A program made the position numbers and the translations under genes. A DNA stretch of 19,994 nt, taken from contig DLMV01000044.1 in assembly GCA_002478225.1 (NCBI GenBank), positions 1 through 19,994 on the forward strand, read 5' to 3'. The notes beneath the pieces were generated by a model. That model was given only the letters and a program-made list of their open reading frames with translations, was not told where the DNA came from and searched no databases. How positions within the stretch are numbered: position 1 is the first letter of the stretch; each line of letters begins with the position of its first letter. Positions 6,727-13,899 of this stretch are shown in pieces. Source of the DNA: Deltaproteobacteria bacterium UBA7527. GTDB lineage: Bacteria; Desulfobacterota; Syntrophorhabdia; Syntrophorhabdales; Syntrophorhabdaceae.

Positions 6727-7201
6727 TAAACCTTCTTCTCAGTTTTTGGTATGTCTCAAGGAGGTGCTCAGAGATCACCCGCGTTTCTCCCGAGACAGGC
6801 ATGAAATTCGTGTCGCCGAACCATCGTGGTACGACATGGATATGGATATGCTCTTCAAGACCGGCGCCGGCAGCCCTCCCGACATTAATGCCGATATTCA
6901 GGCCATCGACCCTGAACTCTTCCTTGAAGATCGTGACCATTTTCCTTACAATACGCATCATGTCGAGCGATTCTTCATCGGTGAGATCCTCGGCTAATCC
7001 TGTATGCCTGACCGGCACCACCATCACATGACCGTTTGTGTATGGGAAACGGTTCATGATCACAAATGCCTTGCCCATCCTTCCGACAACAAGGGCCTTT
7101 TCGTCATCTGCCGCATCGACGCAAAGAAAACAACCCTTGTCGCCTTTTGTTGCCGCGCCGATGATATATTCCATTCTCCACGGTGCCCATACTCTATCCA
7201 T
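6710..7201 (-). CDS. HIT-family nucleotide hydrolase/phosphorylase (Ap4A-type)
   Basis: This 163-residue cytoplasmic protein begins with the WAPWRMEYI signature of the Ap4A phosphorylase-like HIT branch. It has NRFPYTNGHVMVVPVRH in the core and ends the domain with EEHIHIHVVPRW, the histidine triad H118-H120-H122, where the middle His is the expected nucleophile. GINVGRAAGAG supplies the nucleotide-binding loop. There is one CFLC pair (24/27), but the second half of a zinc site is not obvious. HIT proteins of this type act on dinucleoside polyphosphates or adenylylated products. It is the middle gene of an operon: the HNH gene stops one base before its ATG and the phosphorylase starts inside its end. 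Confidence 0.93.
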   Translation of the reverse strand: MDRVWAPWRMEYIIGAATKGDKGCFLCVDAADDEKALVVGRMGKAFVIMNRFPYTNGHVMVVPVRHTGLAEDLTDEESLDMMRIVRKMVTIFKEEFRVDGLNIGINVGRAAGAGLEEHIHIHVVPRWFGDTNFMPVSGETRVISEHLLETYQKLRRRFIETVF

Positions 7202-7202
7202 T

Positions 7203-7715
7203 TTAATCCCTCAGGAAAAGATATTCTCTCCAGTATTCAGGAAAGACTTTAACGCCAAGATGGAGCATCAGCATATAAAAACCATTTGGACGGGAGGGCC
7301 TCTTCCTCGGATGCATCCCTGCCTCTTCGGGGAGCTTATCCCCCTTCTTCAGGTTGCAGCGGATGCAAGACGTAACGATATTGGTCCATTCCGTGATCCC
7401 GCCTCGCGATTTGGGGACAATGTGATCGCAGGTAAGGCCCTTGGAATCAAACCTCTCCCCGCAGTACTGGCAGATGTGATCATCCCTTAAAAAGATGTTC
7501 CTCCTGGAAAACTTCACCTGTGTGTGATTGCTGCGGACAAGCCTTTGGAGCCTTATGACCGCGGGCTGCTTGATGCTTATCGACACTCCTTTTATCTCCC
7601 TCTCATACTCTCTCAAGACCTCTACCTTTCCAAGAAAAACAAGAGTGACCGCCTTTTTCCACGATAGTACGCTGATGGGTTCAAAGGTTGTATTCAAGAG
7701 AAGCGTCCTGTCCAT
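7203..7715 (-). CDS. HNH endonuclease family protein
   Basis: The 170-residue protein has an N-terminal domain beginning LLLNTTFEPISVLSWKKA, common to a widespread chromosomal HNH family, then a zinc-stabilised HNH nuclease: CQYCG (C82, C85), CDHIVPKSRGG (D97, H98), WTNIVTSCIRCNLKKGDK (N112, C117, C120). All catalytic and zinc positions are present. These proteins are expected to cut DNA, but for this branch the natural target is not established; it need not be mobile or a restriction enzyme. It leads the operon with HIT and nucleoside phosphorylase. No strong Shine-Dalgarno precedes the ATG, but a good -35 lies upstream. Confidence 0.9.
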   Translation of the reverse strand: MDRTLLLNTTFEPISVLSWKKAVTLVFLGKVEVLREYEREIKGVSISIKQPAVIRLQRLVRSNHTQVKFSRRNIFLRDDHICQYCGERFDSKGLTCDHIVPKSRGGITEWTNIVTSCIRCNLKKGDKLPEEAGMHPRKRPSRPNGFYMLMLHLGVKVFPEYWREYLFLRD

Positions 7716-7726
7716 AAATCATCTGA

Positions 7727-7755
7727 AAATTAACGTTTTTACAGCCTATTGTCAA
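7727..7755 (-). promoter_or_regulatory. Candidate sigma-70 promoter of the HNH-HIT-phosphorylase operon
   Basis: On the minus strand there is a perfect TTGACA (7750-7755), a 17-bp spacer and TAATTT (7727-7732). The -10 box is weak (3 of 6), but the -35 and spacing are ideal. Transcription would start about 5-6 nt before the ATG at 7715, so the leader would be very short, in line with the lack of a clear Shine-Dalgarno. Confidence 0.45.
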
Positions 7756-7816
7756 GGTTTTTCAAAGACTTATGCAGAAAGCAGCTCATTGTTCATGGCT
7801 GATAGCTCATAGCAGA

Positions 7817-7879
7817 TCGTATATCGTATATCGAAGTTCTAAAGAAGATGGTCCGGCGTTGGACGTTCAGCGTTAGGCG
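7817..7879 (+). repeat. Left copy of a direct repeat flanking the coiled-coil gene
   Basis: TCGTATATCGTATATCGA at 7817-7834 recurs exactly at 8453-8470 in the same orientation. Both copies continue with an imperfect TAAAGAA stretch and end in CGTTAGGCG (7871-7879 and 8485-8493). Words of the CTCATAGC type precede it (7795-7814). Confidence 0.7.
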
Positions 7880-7984
7880 AAAAATACCTCACGGCATCGC
7901 TCCGGTATACATTGTTTTTTCTTTTGTAATTTAGATAATTATGTGGTAAATAGGATAAATAACATTATAACCAAGGAGTAACAT

Positions 7985-8431
7985 ATGCCTATCCTTAATG
8001 AAAATAAAAAATCAACAAGTCAGGACGATGAGTTCCCCTTGCTCCTTGATAATCAAGATATACTGAAAAGCGAGGGCAAAATCAGATCCATTATGAGGAA
8101 TCTCCCTATCGGGCTTATCATTTCCTTTGTGCTGATAGTGATACTGGGTATTATGGTCTTCTCGCTCGGCGCAAAGGTTTCATCCCTGTCAGCGGATCTC
8201 GCAAAGATCGAAGGGCTTAAAACGCAACTTTCCTCAATAGAGTCACGGCTTGAAGATGTGGACAGAGAAAGGGGGCGGATCAGATCGGACCTTGCGCAGA
8301 TGAAGGGCGATATTGAAACCCTGAAGATCCAGAAAGAAAAGGCCGCGGCACAATCTCAGAAACAGCAGCAGCCAAACGGGAAAAAGAAGCCTGCGGCGAG
8401 AAAGACAAAACCTGCGGGCAGGAACCAATAA
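7985..8431 (+). CDS. Single-pass membrane protein with coiled coil and lysine-rich tail, function unknown
   Basis: The 148 residues divide into a polar N-terminus (1-40, rich in Asp, Asn and Ser), one membrane helix (about 41-62), a predicted coiled coil (66-120, with regular Leu/Ile and Glu/Lys heptads) and a Gln-then-Lys/Pro/Ala tail (121-148, with KKKPAARKTKPAGR). Basic residues at 32-38 suggest N-in topology, which would put the coiled coil and basic tail in the periplasm. It resembles bitopic scaffold proteins in layout only; I do not recognise a family. AAGGAG lies about 7 nt before the ATG. TTGTAA-N17-TAAATA at 7924-7952 is a weak promoter candidate. It is monocistronic and sits between two copies of a direct repeat. 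Confidence 0.8.
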   Translation: MPILNENKKSTSQDDEFPLLLDNQDILKSEGKIRSIMRNLPIGLIISFVLIVILGIMVFSLGAKVSSLSADLAKIEGLKTQLSSIESRLEDVDRERGRIRSDLAQMKGDIETLKIQKEKAAAQSQKQQQPNGKKKPAARKTKPAGRNQ

Positions 8432-8452
8432 CCACGGACAGTATATCTTAGT

Positions 8453-8493
8453 TCGTATATCGTATATCGAGATTATAAAGAAAACGTTAGGCG
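8453..8493 (+). repeat. Right copy of the direct repeat flanking the coiled-coil gene
   Basis: The copy comprises the exact 18-bp word at 8453-8470 and CGTTAGGCG at 8485-8493, as at 7817-7879. The stretch between the two words is shorter here (14 nt against 36 nt). Confidence 0.7.
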
Positions 8494-8508
8494 TGATGTG
8501 TAAAACGC

Positions 8509-8580
8509 GTTGCTTGCAGCTGGATGCTTGACGCTGGCCAGATTCTATCAAGAAACAAGGTGCGAGGAACAAGGGTCTTG
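8509..8580. repeat. Modular intergenic repeat, copy 3 (inverted relative to copies 1 and 2)
   Basis: Read on the plus strand it has a GCTGGATGCTTGACGCTGG block, a CCAGATTCTATCAAG junction and an ACAAGGTGCGAGGAACAAGG block. This matches the complement of copies 1 and 2 (CTGGATGCTGG, then TTCAAG, then GAGGAACAAGG). The GTGAAA block is missing from this copy. Confidence 0.55.
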
Positions 8581-8587
8581 TTATATC

Positions 8588-8830
8588 GTCACCGCGAGGC
8601 AAAGCCGTGGCGATCCTTTCCGGATACTGGATGCTTGATGCTGGACGCCGGTTAGATGCTTTCAAACGAACGAGGGGTGGGGAACGAGAGAAAAACTCTT
8701 CAACGTTCGAGCTTGAAACGAAAGAAACGAGAACTGAGATTGCCGCACCCTACGGGCTCGCAATGACTTATTACCTATCACCCACCACCTCTTACCTCTC
8801 ACCTATTACCTTTCACATTTCACGTCTTTG
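8588..8830. repeat. Composite repeat: inverted REP-like units around modular repeat copy 4
   Basis: GTCACCGCGAG with GTGGCGATC (8588-8615) and, inverted, GATTGCCGC with GGGCTCGCAATGAC (8738-8767) are two diverged copies of a GTCATTGCGAG...GCAATC-type intergenic unit common in bacterial genomes. Between them lie GGATACTGGATGCTTGATGCTGG (blocks at 8621-8643) and ACGAACGAGGGGTGGGGAACGAG words, the same order as copy 3. To the right (8769-8824) follows a run of TTACCTATCACC/TTACCTTTCAC words. No gene is supported here. Confidence 0.6.
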
Positions 8831-9087
8831 ATCCTTGGTTATTGGCAATGTAGGTAAAAAGAGGGCGAGCAACGATATGACTACATGGGGGGATGCTATT
8901 GAGCAGCCATACCGGAATACCCGCCCAAATATTTCCTTGATCCTGTATCTATGATTATACCATTTTCTGAGCGCCAGGGAAACATAAATATTCATTAAAA
9001 ATCAATTCCGTTCCTACTCTCAAGGCGTTACAGACATAGTTTTAGAACGTGGCTGCTCTATCAACCTTCTCAAAAAGAAAAAATTCT
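8831..9087. other. Unassigned intergenic stretch left of the integrated element
   Basis: I see no gene, hairpin terminator or repeat that I can support. A 60-codon minus-strand frame (8813-8995) runs through it, but it lacks a Shine-Dalgarno and recognisable motifs. This is the chromosomal flank next to the left att copy. Confidence 0.5.
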
Positions 9088-9141
9088 CTCTAAATAACAA
9101 GTGGGCCGTGGAGGATTCGAACCTCCGGCCAATTGATTAAG
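9088..9141 (-). repeat. att-like direct repeat, left copy (tRNA-Lys 3' fragment)
   Basis: These 54 bp are identical to 17956-18009. On the minus strand they give the 3' 40 nt of tRNA-Lys (T-arm, variable loop, 3' side of the anticodon stem and loop) and 14 nt beyond. Identity breaks at the anticodon, so the copy is not a functional tRNA. This is the usual form of an att site left by a tyrosine recombinase that uses a tRNA 3' end. Confidence 0.85.
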
Positions 9142-9439
9142 GGTGAATCGGCGTTTAAAATATGGTTAATCGTTTCTTTTACTTATAACTTCGAGGTTGC
9201 GTTTTGGTTGCGTTGTATAATTGTGCTATAGATTCTTGGTTTCCTTCTTAATGTGTTCTCTTGATAGGCGGCCGTAATATTTTATTGTCGTGTTGATACC
9301 GGTGCATCGTCAACAATCAGTACTGCAGGGCGTGAAATTCTCCGGGTCTTTGTGAAATTGATGGATACATGGGCTGTGATATTTGCGTCTTTATTGCAGC
9401 GCTTCCTGGGCTCCACTGCAGTGCTTTACAGCCATTTGC
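9142..9439. other. Left end of the element: non-coding, tandem GGTTGCGTT
   Basis: GGTTGCGTT occurs twice in tandem at 9195-9203 and 9206-9214 (11-bp period), about 55 bp inside the left att copy, where arm-type recombinase sites may lie. CACTGCAGTG at 9414-9423 is a perfect palindrome downstream of the HD-GYP gene but has no T-run. No gene or convincing terminator is visible. Confidence 0.45.
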
Positions 9440-10558
9440 CTACTTTTTAATATCTTCTTCCGTATCTGCATACTTAAGCGCAATTTCATGGAACTGATCG
9501 GCAACGGAAAAAAAGGCCTCGACCATATCAGGATCGAAGTGAGTACCTGCACCCTCTTTGATAATTGATACAGCCGTTTCATGCGCCACGGGTTCTTTAT
9601 AAACTCGCCTGGAAATGAGGGCGTCATATACGTCGGCAATAGCCATAAGGCGCCCCGAGACGGGTATATCGTCCCCGGAGAGCCCTTCCGGATAACCGGT
9701 ACCATCCCATTTTTCCTGGTGAGAGTAGGCGATCTCCTTGGCAAAACCGAGAAAAGAAACCGGTAATTCTATAAGAGCTTCCGCTGCGAGAATCGCATCC
9801 CTTCCGAGAGTAGTATGGGTTTTCATTATCTCAAACTCTTCCGGTGTGAATTTGCCTGGTTTTAGAAGTATGTGGTCGGGAATTCCAACCTTTCCTATAT
9901 CATGAAGCGGGGCCGACTTGAATAAAAGTGTAATGTTGTCATTTGTGAGAAAGTGTGCATAATCGGGGTGGTCTTTCAATTTTTCGGCAAGCATCTTGAC
10001 ATAACGCTGGGTACGGCGGATATGCTTGCCCGTCTCGTTATCGCGTGTCTCTGCAAGGGAACCCATGGCCACCAGGGTCACATCCTGGATTATATTTACT
10101 TCCTGTGTCCTTTTTGCCACTTCCTGCTCAAGGAACTTGTTCTTGTCTGCAAGAAAATCGCGGACGCTCTTCAACTGTAAATGCGTCTTTACACGGGCAA
10201 GGACAATAGGAGGGCTGATAGGCTTGGTGATGTAGTCGACCGCTCCCAGTTCAAGACCTTTCTGCTCATCTTCCACCTGTGATTTAGCGGTAAGGAATAT
10301 AACGGGAATATCGAATGTTTTCCAGCTGTCTTTAAGCCTCTGGCATACTTCATATCCGTCCATTCCCGGCATCATTATATCCAGGAGTATGAGATCAGGG
10401 GGGTCATCAGAAAAGGCGATCTGGAGCGCCTTCTCACCGTTGGTTGCCACCTTTGTCCTATACAAACCTTTAAGCAGCGAACTCATAAGCGATATGTTTT
10501 CAGGGGTATCATCCACAATAAGAATTGTCTGTTTTTTTAAATAATCATTGTCTGCCAT
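9440..10558 (-). CDS. Response regulator with HD-GYP domain (c-di-GMP phosphodiesterase, RpfG type)
   Basis: The 372 residues comprise a receiver (about 10-125: acidic pair D16/D17, phospho-acceptor D60 in LLDIMMPGMDG, T90, K112), a helical linker (130-160) and an HD-GYP domain (165-355). The metal and signature residues are present: H219-D220 in APLHDIGKVGIPD, H248, H280 in SHQEKW and DGTGYP at 285-290. Proteins of this class hydrolyse c-di-GMP in the cytoplasm when phosphorylated. It is the last gene of the operon; TAAGGAGGATTATAATG merges the kinase stop codon, Shine-Dalgarno and its own start, so it is tightly coupled to the hybrid kinase, its likely phosphodonor. Confidence 0.95.
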   Translation of the reverse strand: MADNDYLKKQTILIVDDTPENISLMSSLLKGLYRTKVATNGEKALQIAFSDDPPDLILLDIMMPGMDGYEVCQRLKDSWKTFDIPVIFLTAKSQVEDEQKGLELGAVDYITKPISPPIVLARVKTHLQLKSVRDFLADKNKFLEQEVAKRTQEVNIIQDVTLVAMGSLAETRDNETGKHIRRTQRYVKMLAEKLKDHPDYAHFLTNDNITLLFKSAPLHDIGKVGIPDHILLKPGKFTPEEFEIMKTHTTLGRDAILAAEALIELPVSFLGFAKEIAYSHQEKWDGTGYPEGLSGDDIPVSGRLMAIADVYDALISRRVYKEPVAHETAVSIIKEGAGTHFDPDMVEAFFSVADQFHEIALKYADTEEDIKK

Positions 10559-10569
10559 TATAATCCTCC

Positions 10570-13329
10570 TTATAGTGTGATGTTTATTTTATTTGCAATA
10601 TCTTTCAAACAGGCAAGGGCTCCGTCAAAATCATAAGAGGTGACAAGATTTTCAAGTCTGCTATATTCCGCGCCGGGAATAACGCCTTTCAGATCGACTG
10701 CTACTTCGTCTATATAATCTACCACCTCGCTGTCATTATCGTTGATATATCCCATGAGTTTTACTAAAATGGGCTGAATCTTAGATGGATCGGCTTCCTT
10801 CTTAGATCCTTCTGCCTCAGGCTTGACATCCTCAATGAATGTTTCTCTCATGCGGGCGATCAGTTCGCCCAAGGCGTTCTCAAAGCGTGCAAGAATATCC
10901 ATTGTCGTGCCCAAGGGATCATTTTGCTTGATGGAGAATTCAAGCTCGGCGGCAGTATTCTGAATTCCGGTTGCACCTATATTTCCAGAGACCCCTTTAA
11001 TGCTGTGGGCCATCCGCTCTGCCGTTCCTCGATCATTGGCTTCAAGGCTATTTCGTATCTGGATAGGTACCTCTGATTGTTTTTCAGCGAACTTTTTCAG
11101 CATCCCGAGGTAAAAAGCCTTTTTACCCATAAAACGTTTCAATCCGAGGCCTGTATCGAGGCCCGGGATATCAGGCAAATCTTCTTTCTTGAAGGTTCCG
11201 GTTTCTTCTTTTTCCGTTTCATCCGTATGCACCGCAGGGGCTATTTCAGTCTGTTGTGTTGTCTGTCGAGGTTTTACCCACTTCTGCAGTTTACCAAACA
11301 GTTCATCAGGGTCAATGGGTTTGCCGATATGGTCATTCATGCCGGCTTGGTGGCACCTGTCAATGTCATCGGCCATGACGTTTGCAGTCATGGCTATAAC
11401 GGGCAGGCTTTTGAAACGTTCATCCTTACGTATCTCAACGGTGGCTGTAATGCCGTCCATGACAGGCATCTGCATATCCATGAGGACAACATCATACATG
11501 TACTTATCCAGCATTTCCAAAGATTTCTGGCCGTCTTCGGCAACATCAACCTTGAATCCGGCATCGAGTAAGAGTTCACAGGCAAGCTGCTGATTGAACT
11601 CGTTATCCTCCACGAGAAGGATAGACAAACCCTTCAGGGCGGCAAGATTTTCCATCAAAGGGATCTTTTTTTGTGCTTCTTTGGACACCGTAATGAGCTC
11701 TCCCCCCAGCACATGCATCAGAGTATTGAACATCGTTGAAGGACTTACCGGTTTTATCAGCACATCTTCGAGGCCCGCAAAAGCTGCTTCCTTCAAAACC
11801 TCCTCCCGGCCATAAGCCGTCACCATTACCATGTGCGGGAGGGGGTTCAGAGGAAGCTCCCTGATGGCCTTTGCCGTTTCGATGCCATCCATTCCCGGCA
11901 TTCGCCAATCGAGCAATACAATATCATAAGGTTTTCCTGTATTGGCTGCCGAGCGAATCTCGTCCAAAGCCGCTTTGCCCGACGCAACATCACTCACTTC
12001 AAAGGTCATGCCGGCAAGCATGTCGTAGAGAACGATACGGCTCATCTCATTATCGTCTACAATAAGGACACGGCGTCCGCGAAGATCGGGTTCCGGTATG
12101 AACTTCCTAACTTTTGCAATGCCTTTGCCCAGTCGTGCTGTAAACCAGAATGTGCTGCCCTTGCCATATTCGCTCTCTACTCCTACATCGCCGCCCATGA
12201 GGTTGGCAAGATTTTTCGAGATAGCCAATCCCAACCCGGTGCCGCCATACTTTCGCGATGTGGAAGTGTCTGCCTGCTGGAAAGACTGGAACAATTTGCC
12301 TATCTGTTCCTCCGTCAATCCAATGCCTGTGTCGCGAACGTCAAATCGCATGAGCACATCTTTATCTCCATCCTCGACCACCTTGACGGAAATGACTATT
12401 TCGCCCTTTTCAGTGAACTTGACGGCGTTATTTGAATAGTTGACCAGGACCTGTCCCAGTCTTAACGGATCACCCACAAGGTGATTAGGTGTTCCCTTTT
12501 CGATGTTAAATACCAGCTCCAGTCCTTTTGCTGCTGTTTTTTCCGAAATAAGGTTGGAGACATTCTCCATAACCTTTTCCAGCTCAAACTCTGTATGCTC
12601 CACCGACAGCTTACCCGCCTCGATCTTGGAGAAATCGAGGATGTCGTTAATGATGCCAAGCAGATGCTGCCCGGACTGCTGGATCTTGTTAAGATAATCA
12701 CGCTGTTTTCTGTCCAGTTCTGTCTTTAAAGCCAGACTGGAAAAACCGATAATGGCGTTCATCGGGGTGCGTATCTCATGGCTCATATTTGCGAGAAAGT
12801 CGGCCTTAACCTTGGCGGCGGATTCGGCTTCTTTTCGTGCCTCTTCCAGGTCCTCCAGTATGTTCAGCATGGCCTTTCGTGTTTTAGACAACTCCTCAAC
12901 CTGATCCTGCAGGTTGTCCATTGACTCTTTTCGTTCCTGAAAGGAGGCTTGCAACTGCTTTGTCATGCTATTGAATGCCTCGGAAAATTCCCCCATAAAA
13001 CTGATTCTTTGATTGAAATCTCCTTCGGCAATCTGTTTGGCAACCCAGGTCAAGTTTTTTAGGCTGGCTTGCAAACCTTTAAGCGACTGGGTGATAATCA
13101 AGTTTCCCTTGGGCGCTTCGAAATCGATCTCTCCCCGTCCCAGGTGATAAACAAAGACCGTCATTTCGTTATACTCAGCAATGAATTTGTTTATATATTG
13201 GACTACCTGCCGGATTTCATTGTCCGGATATTCTTCCGGCAGTTGTATCGGTTGAGGTTTTTTGCCTGTGAGGATCGAATAAAAGACCTCTGTAATCCTG
13301 TCTATATATTCTTCTTTAATCTGGATCAT
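10570..13329 (-). CDS. Soluble hybrid histidine kinase: HAMP-HisKA-HATPase-REC-REC-HPt
   Basis: The preferred start is the ATG at 13329 (919 residues, [10 protein letters not shown]), with AAGGG upstream and an 11-nt gap to the V4R gene; the in-frame ATG at 13371 would overlap that gene. Domains: N-terminal helical part, a HAMP-like segment (about 92-126) with no membrane helix, coiled coil to 170, HisKA with H184 in NMSHEIRTP, ATPase with NNAVKF, DTGIGL and [10 protein letters not shown], receiver 1 (D474 in [11 protein letters not shown]), receiver 2 (D618 in [11 protein letters not shown]), HPt (H775 in [13 protein letters not shown]) and a short C-terminal helical domain. It can thus run a full phosphorelay alone, but has no sensor domain. 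It presumably takes input from the V4R protein and the membrane receptor encoded just before it, and feeds the HD-GYP regulator. Confidence 0.94.
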   Translation of the reverse strand: MIQIKEEYIDRITEVFYSILTGKKPQPIQLPEEYPDNEIRQVVQYINKFIAEYNEMTVFVYHLGRGEIDFEAPKGNLIITQSLKGLQASLKNLTWVAKQIAEGDFNQRISFMGEFSEAFNSMTKQLQASFQERKESMDNLQDQVEELSKTRKAMLNILEDLEEARKEAESAAKVKADFLANMSHEIRTPMNAIIGFSSLALKTELDRKQRDYLNKIQQSGQHLLGIINDILDFSKIEAGKLSVEHTEFELEKVMENVSNLISEKTAAKGLELVFNIEKGTPNHLVGDPLRLGQVLVNYSNNAVKFTEKGEIVISVKVVEDGDKDVLMRFDVRDTGIGLTEEQIGKLFQSFQQADTSTSRKYGGTGLGLAISKNLANLMGGDVGVESEYGKGSTFWFTARLGKGIAKVRKFIPEPDLRGRRVLIVDDNEMSRIVLYDMLAGMTFEVSDVASGKAALDEIRSAANTGKPYDIVLLDWRMPGMDGIETAKAIRELPLNPLPHMVMVTAYGREEVLKEAAFAGLEDVLIKPVSPSTMFNTLMHVLGGELITVSKEAQKKIPLMENLAALKGLSILLVEDNEFNQQLACELLLDAGFKVDVAEDGQKSLEMLDKYMYDVVLMDMQMPVMDGITATVEIRKDERFKSLPVIAMTANVMADDIDRCHQAGMNDHIGKPIDPDELFGKLQKWVKPRQTTQQTEIAPAVHTDETEKEETGTFKKEDLPDIPGLDTGLGLKRFMGKKAFYLGMLKKFAEKQSEVPIQIRNSLEANDRGTAERMAHSIKGVSGNIGATGIQNTAAELEFSIKQNDPLGTTMDILARFENALGELIARMRETFIEDVKPEAEGSKKEADPSKIQPILVKLMGYINDNDSEVVDYIDEVAVDLKGVIPGAEYSRLENLVTSYDFDGALACLKDIANKINITL

Positions 13330-13340
13330 TTTGCTTGCCC

Positions 13341-13868
13341 TTAAACTGCTGGCTTTACATCGAACCGGCACACACGGTCACCCGAGCACCAGCAATCGAC
13401 CTCCTTGACATCGAATTTTTTCCCGGAAAATTCCAAAAGCAGACCGCTAATGAACCCTTCATCATATGTGCAGATGGTCTCACTGCAAACAGGCAACCCC
13501 GAACAATCCAGGTCTTCCGCCACTGTCAGCGTGAATTCCATTGCCTTCATATCTGATTTTTCAATTCTTAGGATACCGATCTTTAAAGCAACCAGAAGAT
13601 CCTGTAGTTCCTTTACAAAGGCACCGAAATCGGCCTTTTGTGTAATCAAATTCTTGAACAGCTCCCGGCCCGCGAGTTCACCGGCCTTGAAGTAAATTCG
13701 CTCGGCAGTTGCCGTGTCGAATTCTTGAATGATGACATCCCGTAGCGTAAACTGCATGAGACGATAGACAGCCACATCCATAGTTGAACCAAGATTTGGA
13801 CGGCCCTCTGTCAGATTCCCGATCATGCTCCAATCAAACAATGACGTGTCTCTTTCCTCTTTGAACAT
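13341..13868 (-). CDS. V4R-domain (4-vinyl reductase-type) ligand-binding protein
   Basis: The 175-residue soluble protein has a V4R domain in its C-terminal two-thirds. The conserved end is recognisable: [10 protein letters not shown] (C122), C128, C133 before [15 protein letters not shown], then [16 protein letters not shown] (C159, C161, C167). V4R domains bind small, often hydrophobic ligands, or metal through these cysteines, and are found fused to regulators such as aromatic-responsive activators. The N-terminal 30 residues ([12 protein letters not shown]) are unassigned. GGAGG lies 5 nt before the ATG. Here the domain stands as a separate protein between a receptor without kinase and a kinase without receptor, so I infer it is a trans-acting sensor module. 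The ligand is unknown. Confidence 0.85.
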   Translation of the reverse strand: MFKEERDTSLFDWSMIGNLTEGRPNLGSTMDVAVYRLMQFTLRDVIIQEFDTATAERIYFKAGELAGRELFKNLITQKADFGAFVKELQDLLVALKIGILRIEKSDMKAMEFTLTVAEDLDCSGLPVCSETICTYDEGFISGLLLEFSGKKFDVKEVDCWCSGDRVCRFDVKPAV

Positions 13869-13899
13869 GCCATCCTCCTTTCATTAGATCGTTATGCTA

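Noticed and set aside
7203..7715. HNH gene as a homing endonuclease or restriction enzyme
   Set aside because: No intron, intein or methyltransferase is nearby, and the N-terminal domain is that of a common chromosomal HNH family in an operon with metabolic genes.
8813..8995. 60-codon minus-strand frame
   Set aside because: No ribosome-binding site, no recognisable motif, and its end runs into the repeat region. Chance frame is more likely.
9088..9141. A second tRNA-Lys gene
   Set aside because: Only the 3' 40 nt are present; the 5' acceptor strand, D-arm and anticodon are missing, so it is an att remnant.
13330..13371. Upstream ATG at 13371 for the hybrid kinase
   Set aside because: It would overlap the end of the V4R gene by 31 nt and adds a basic stretch unlike the family; the ATG at 13329 has AAGGG upstream.
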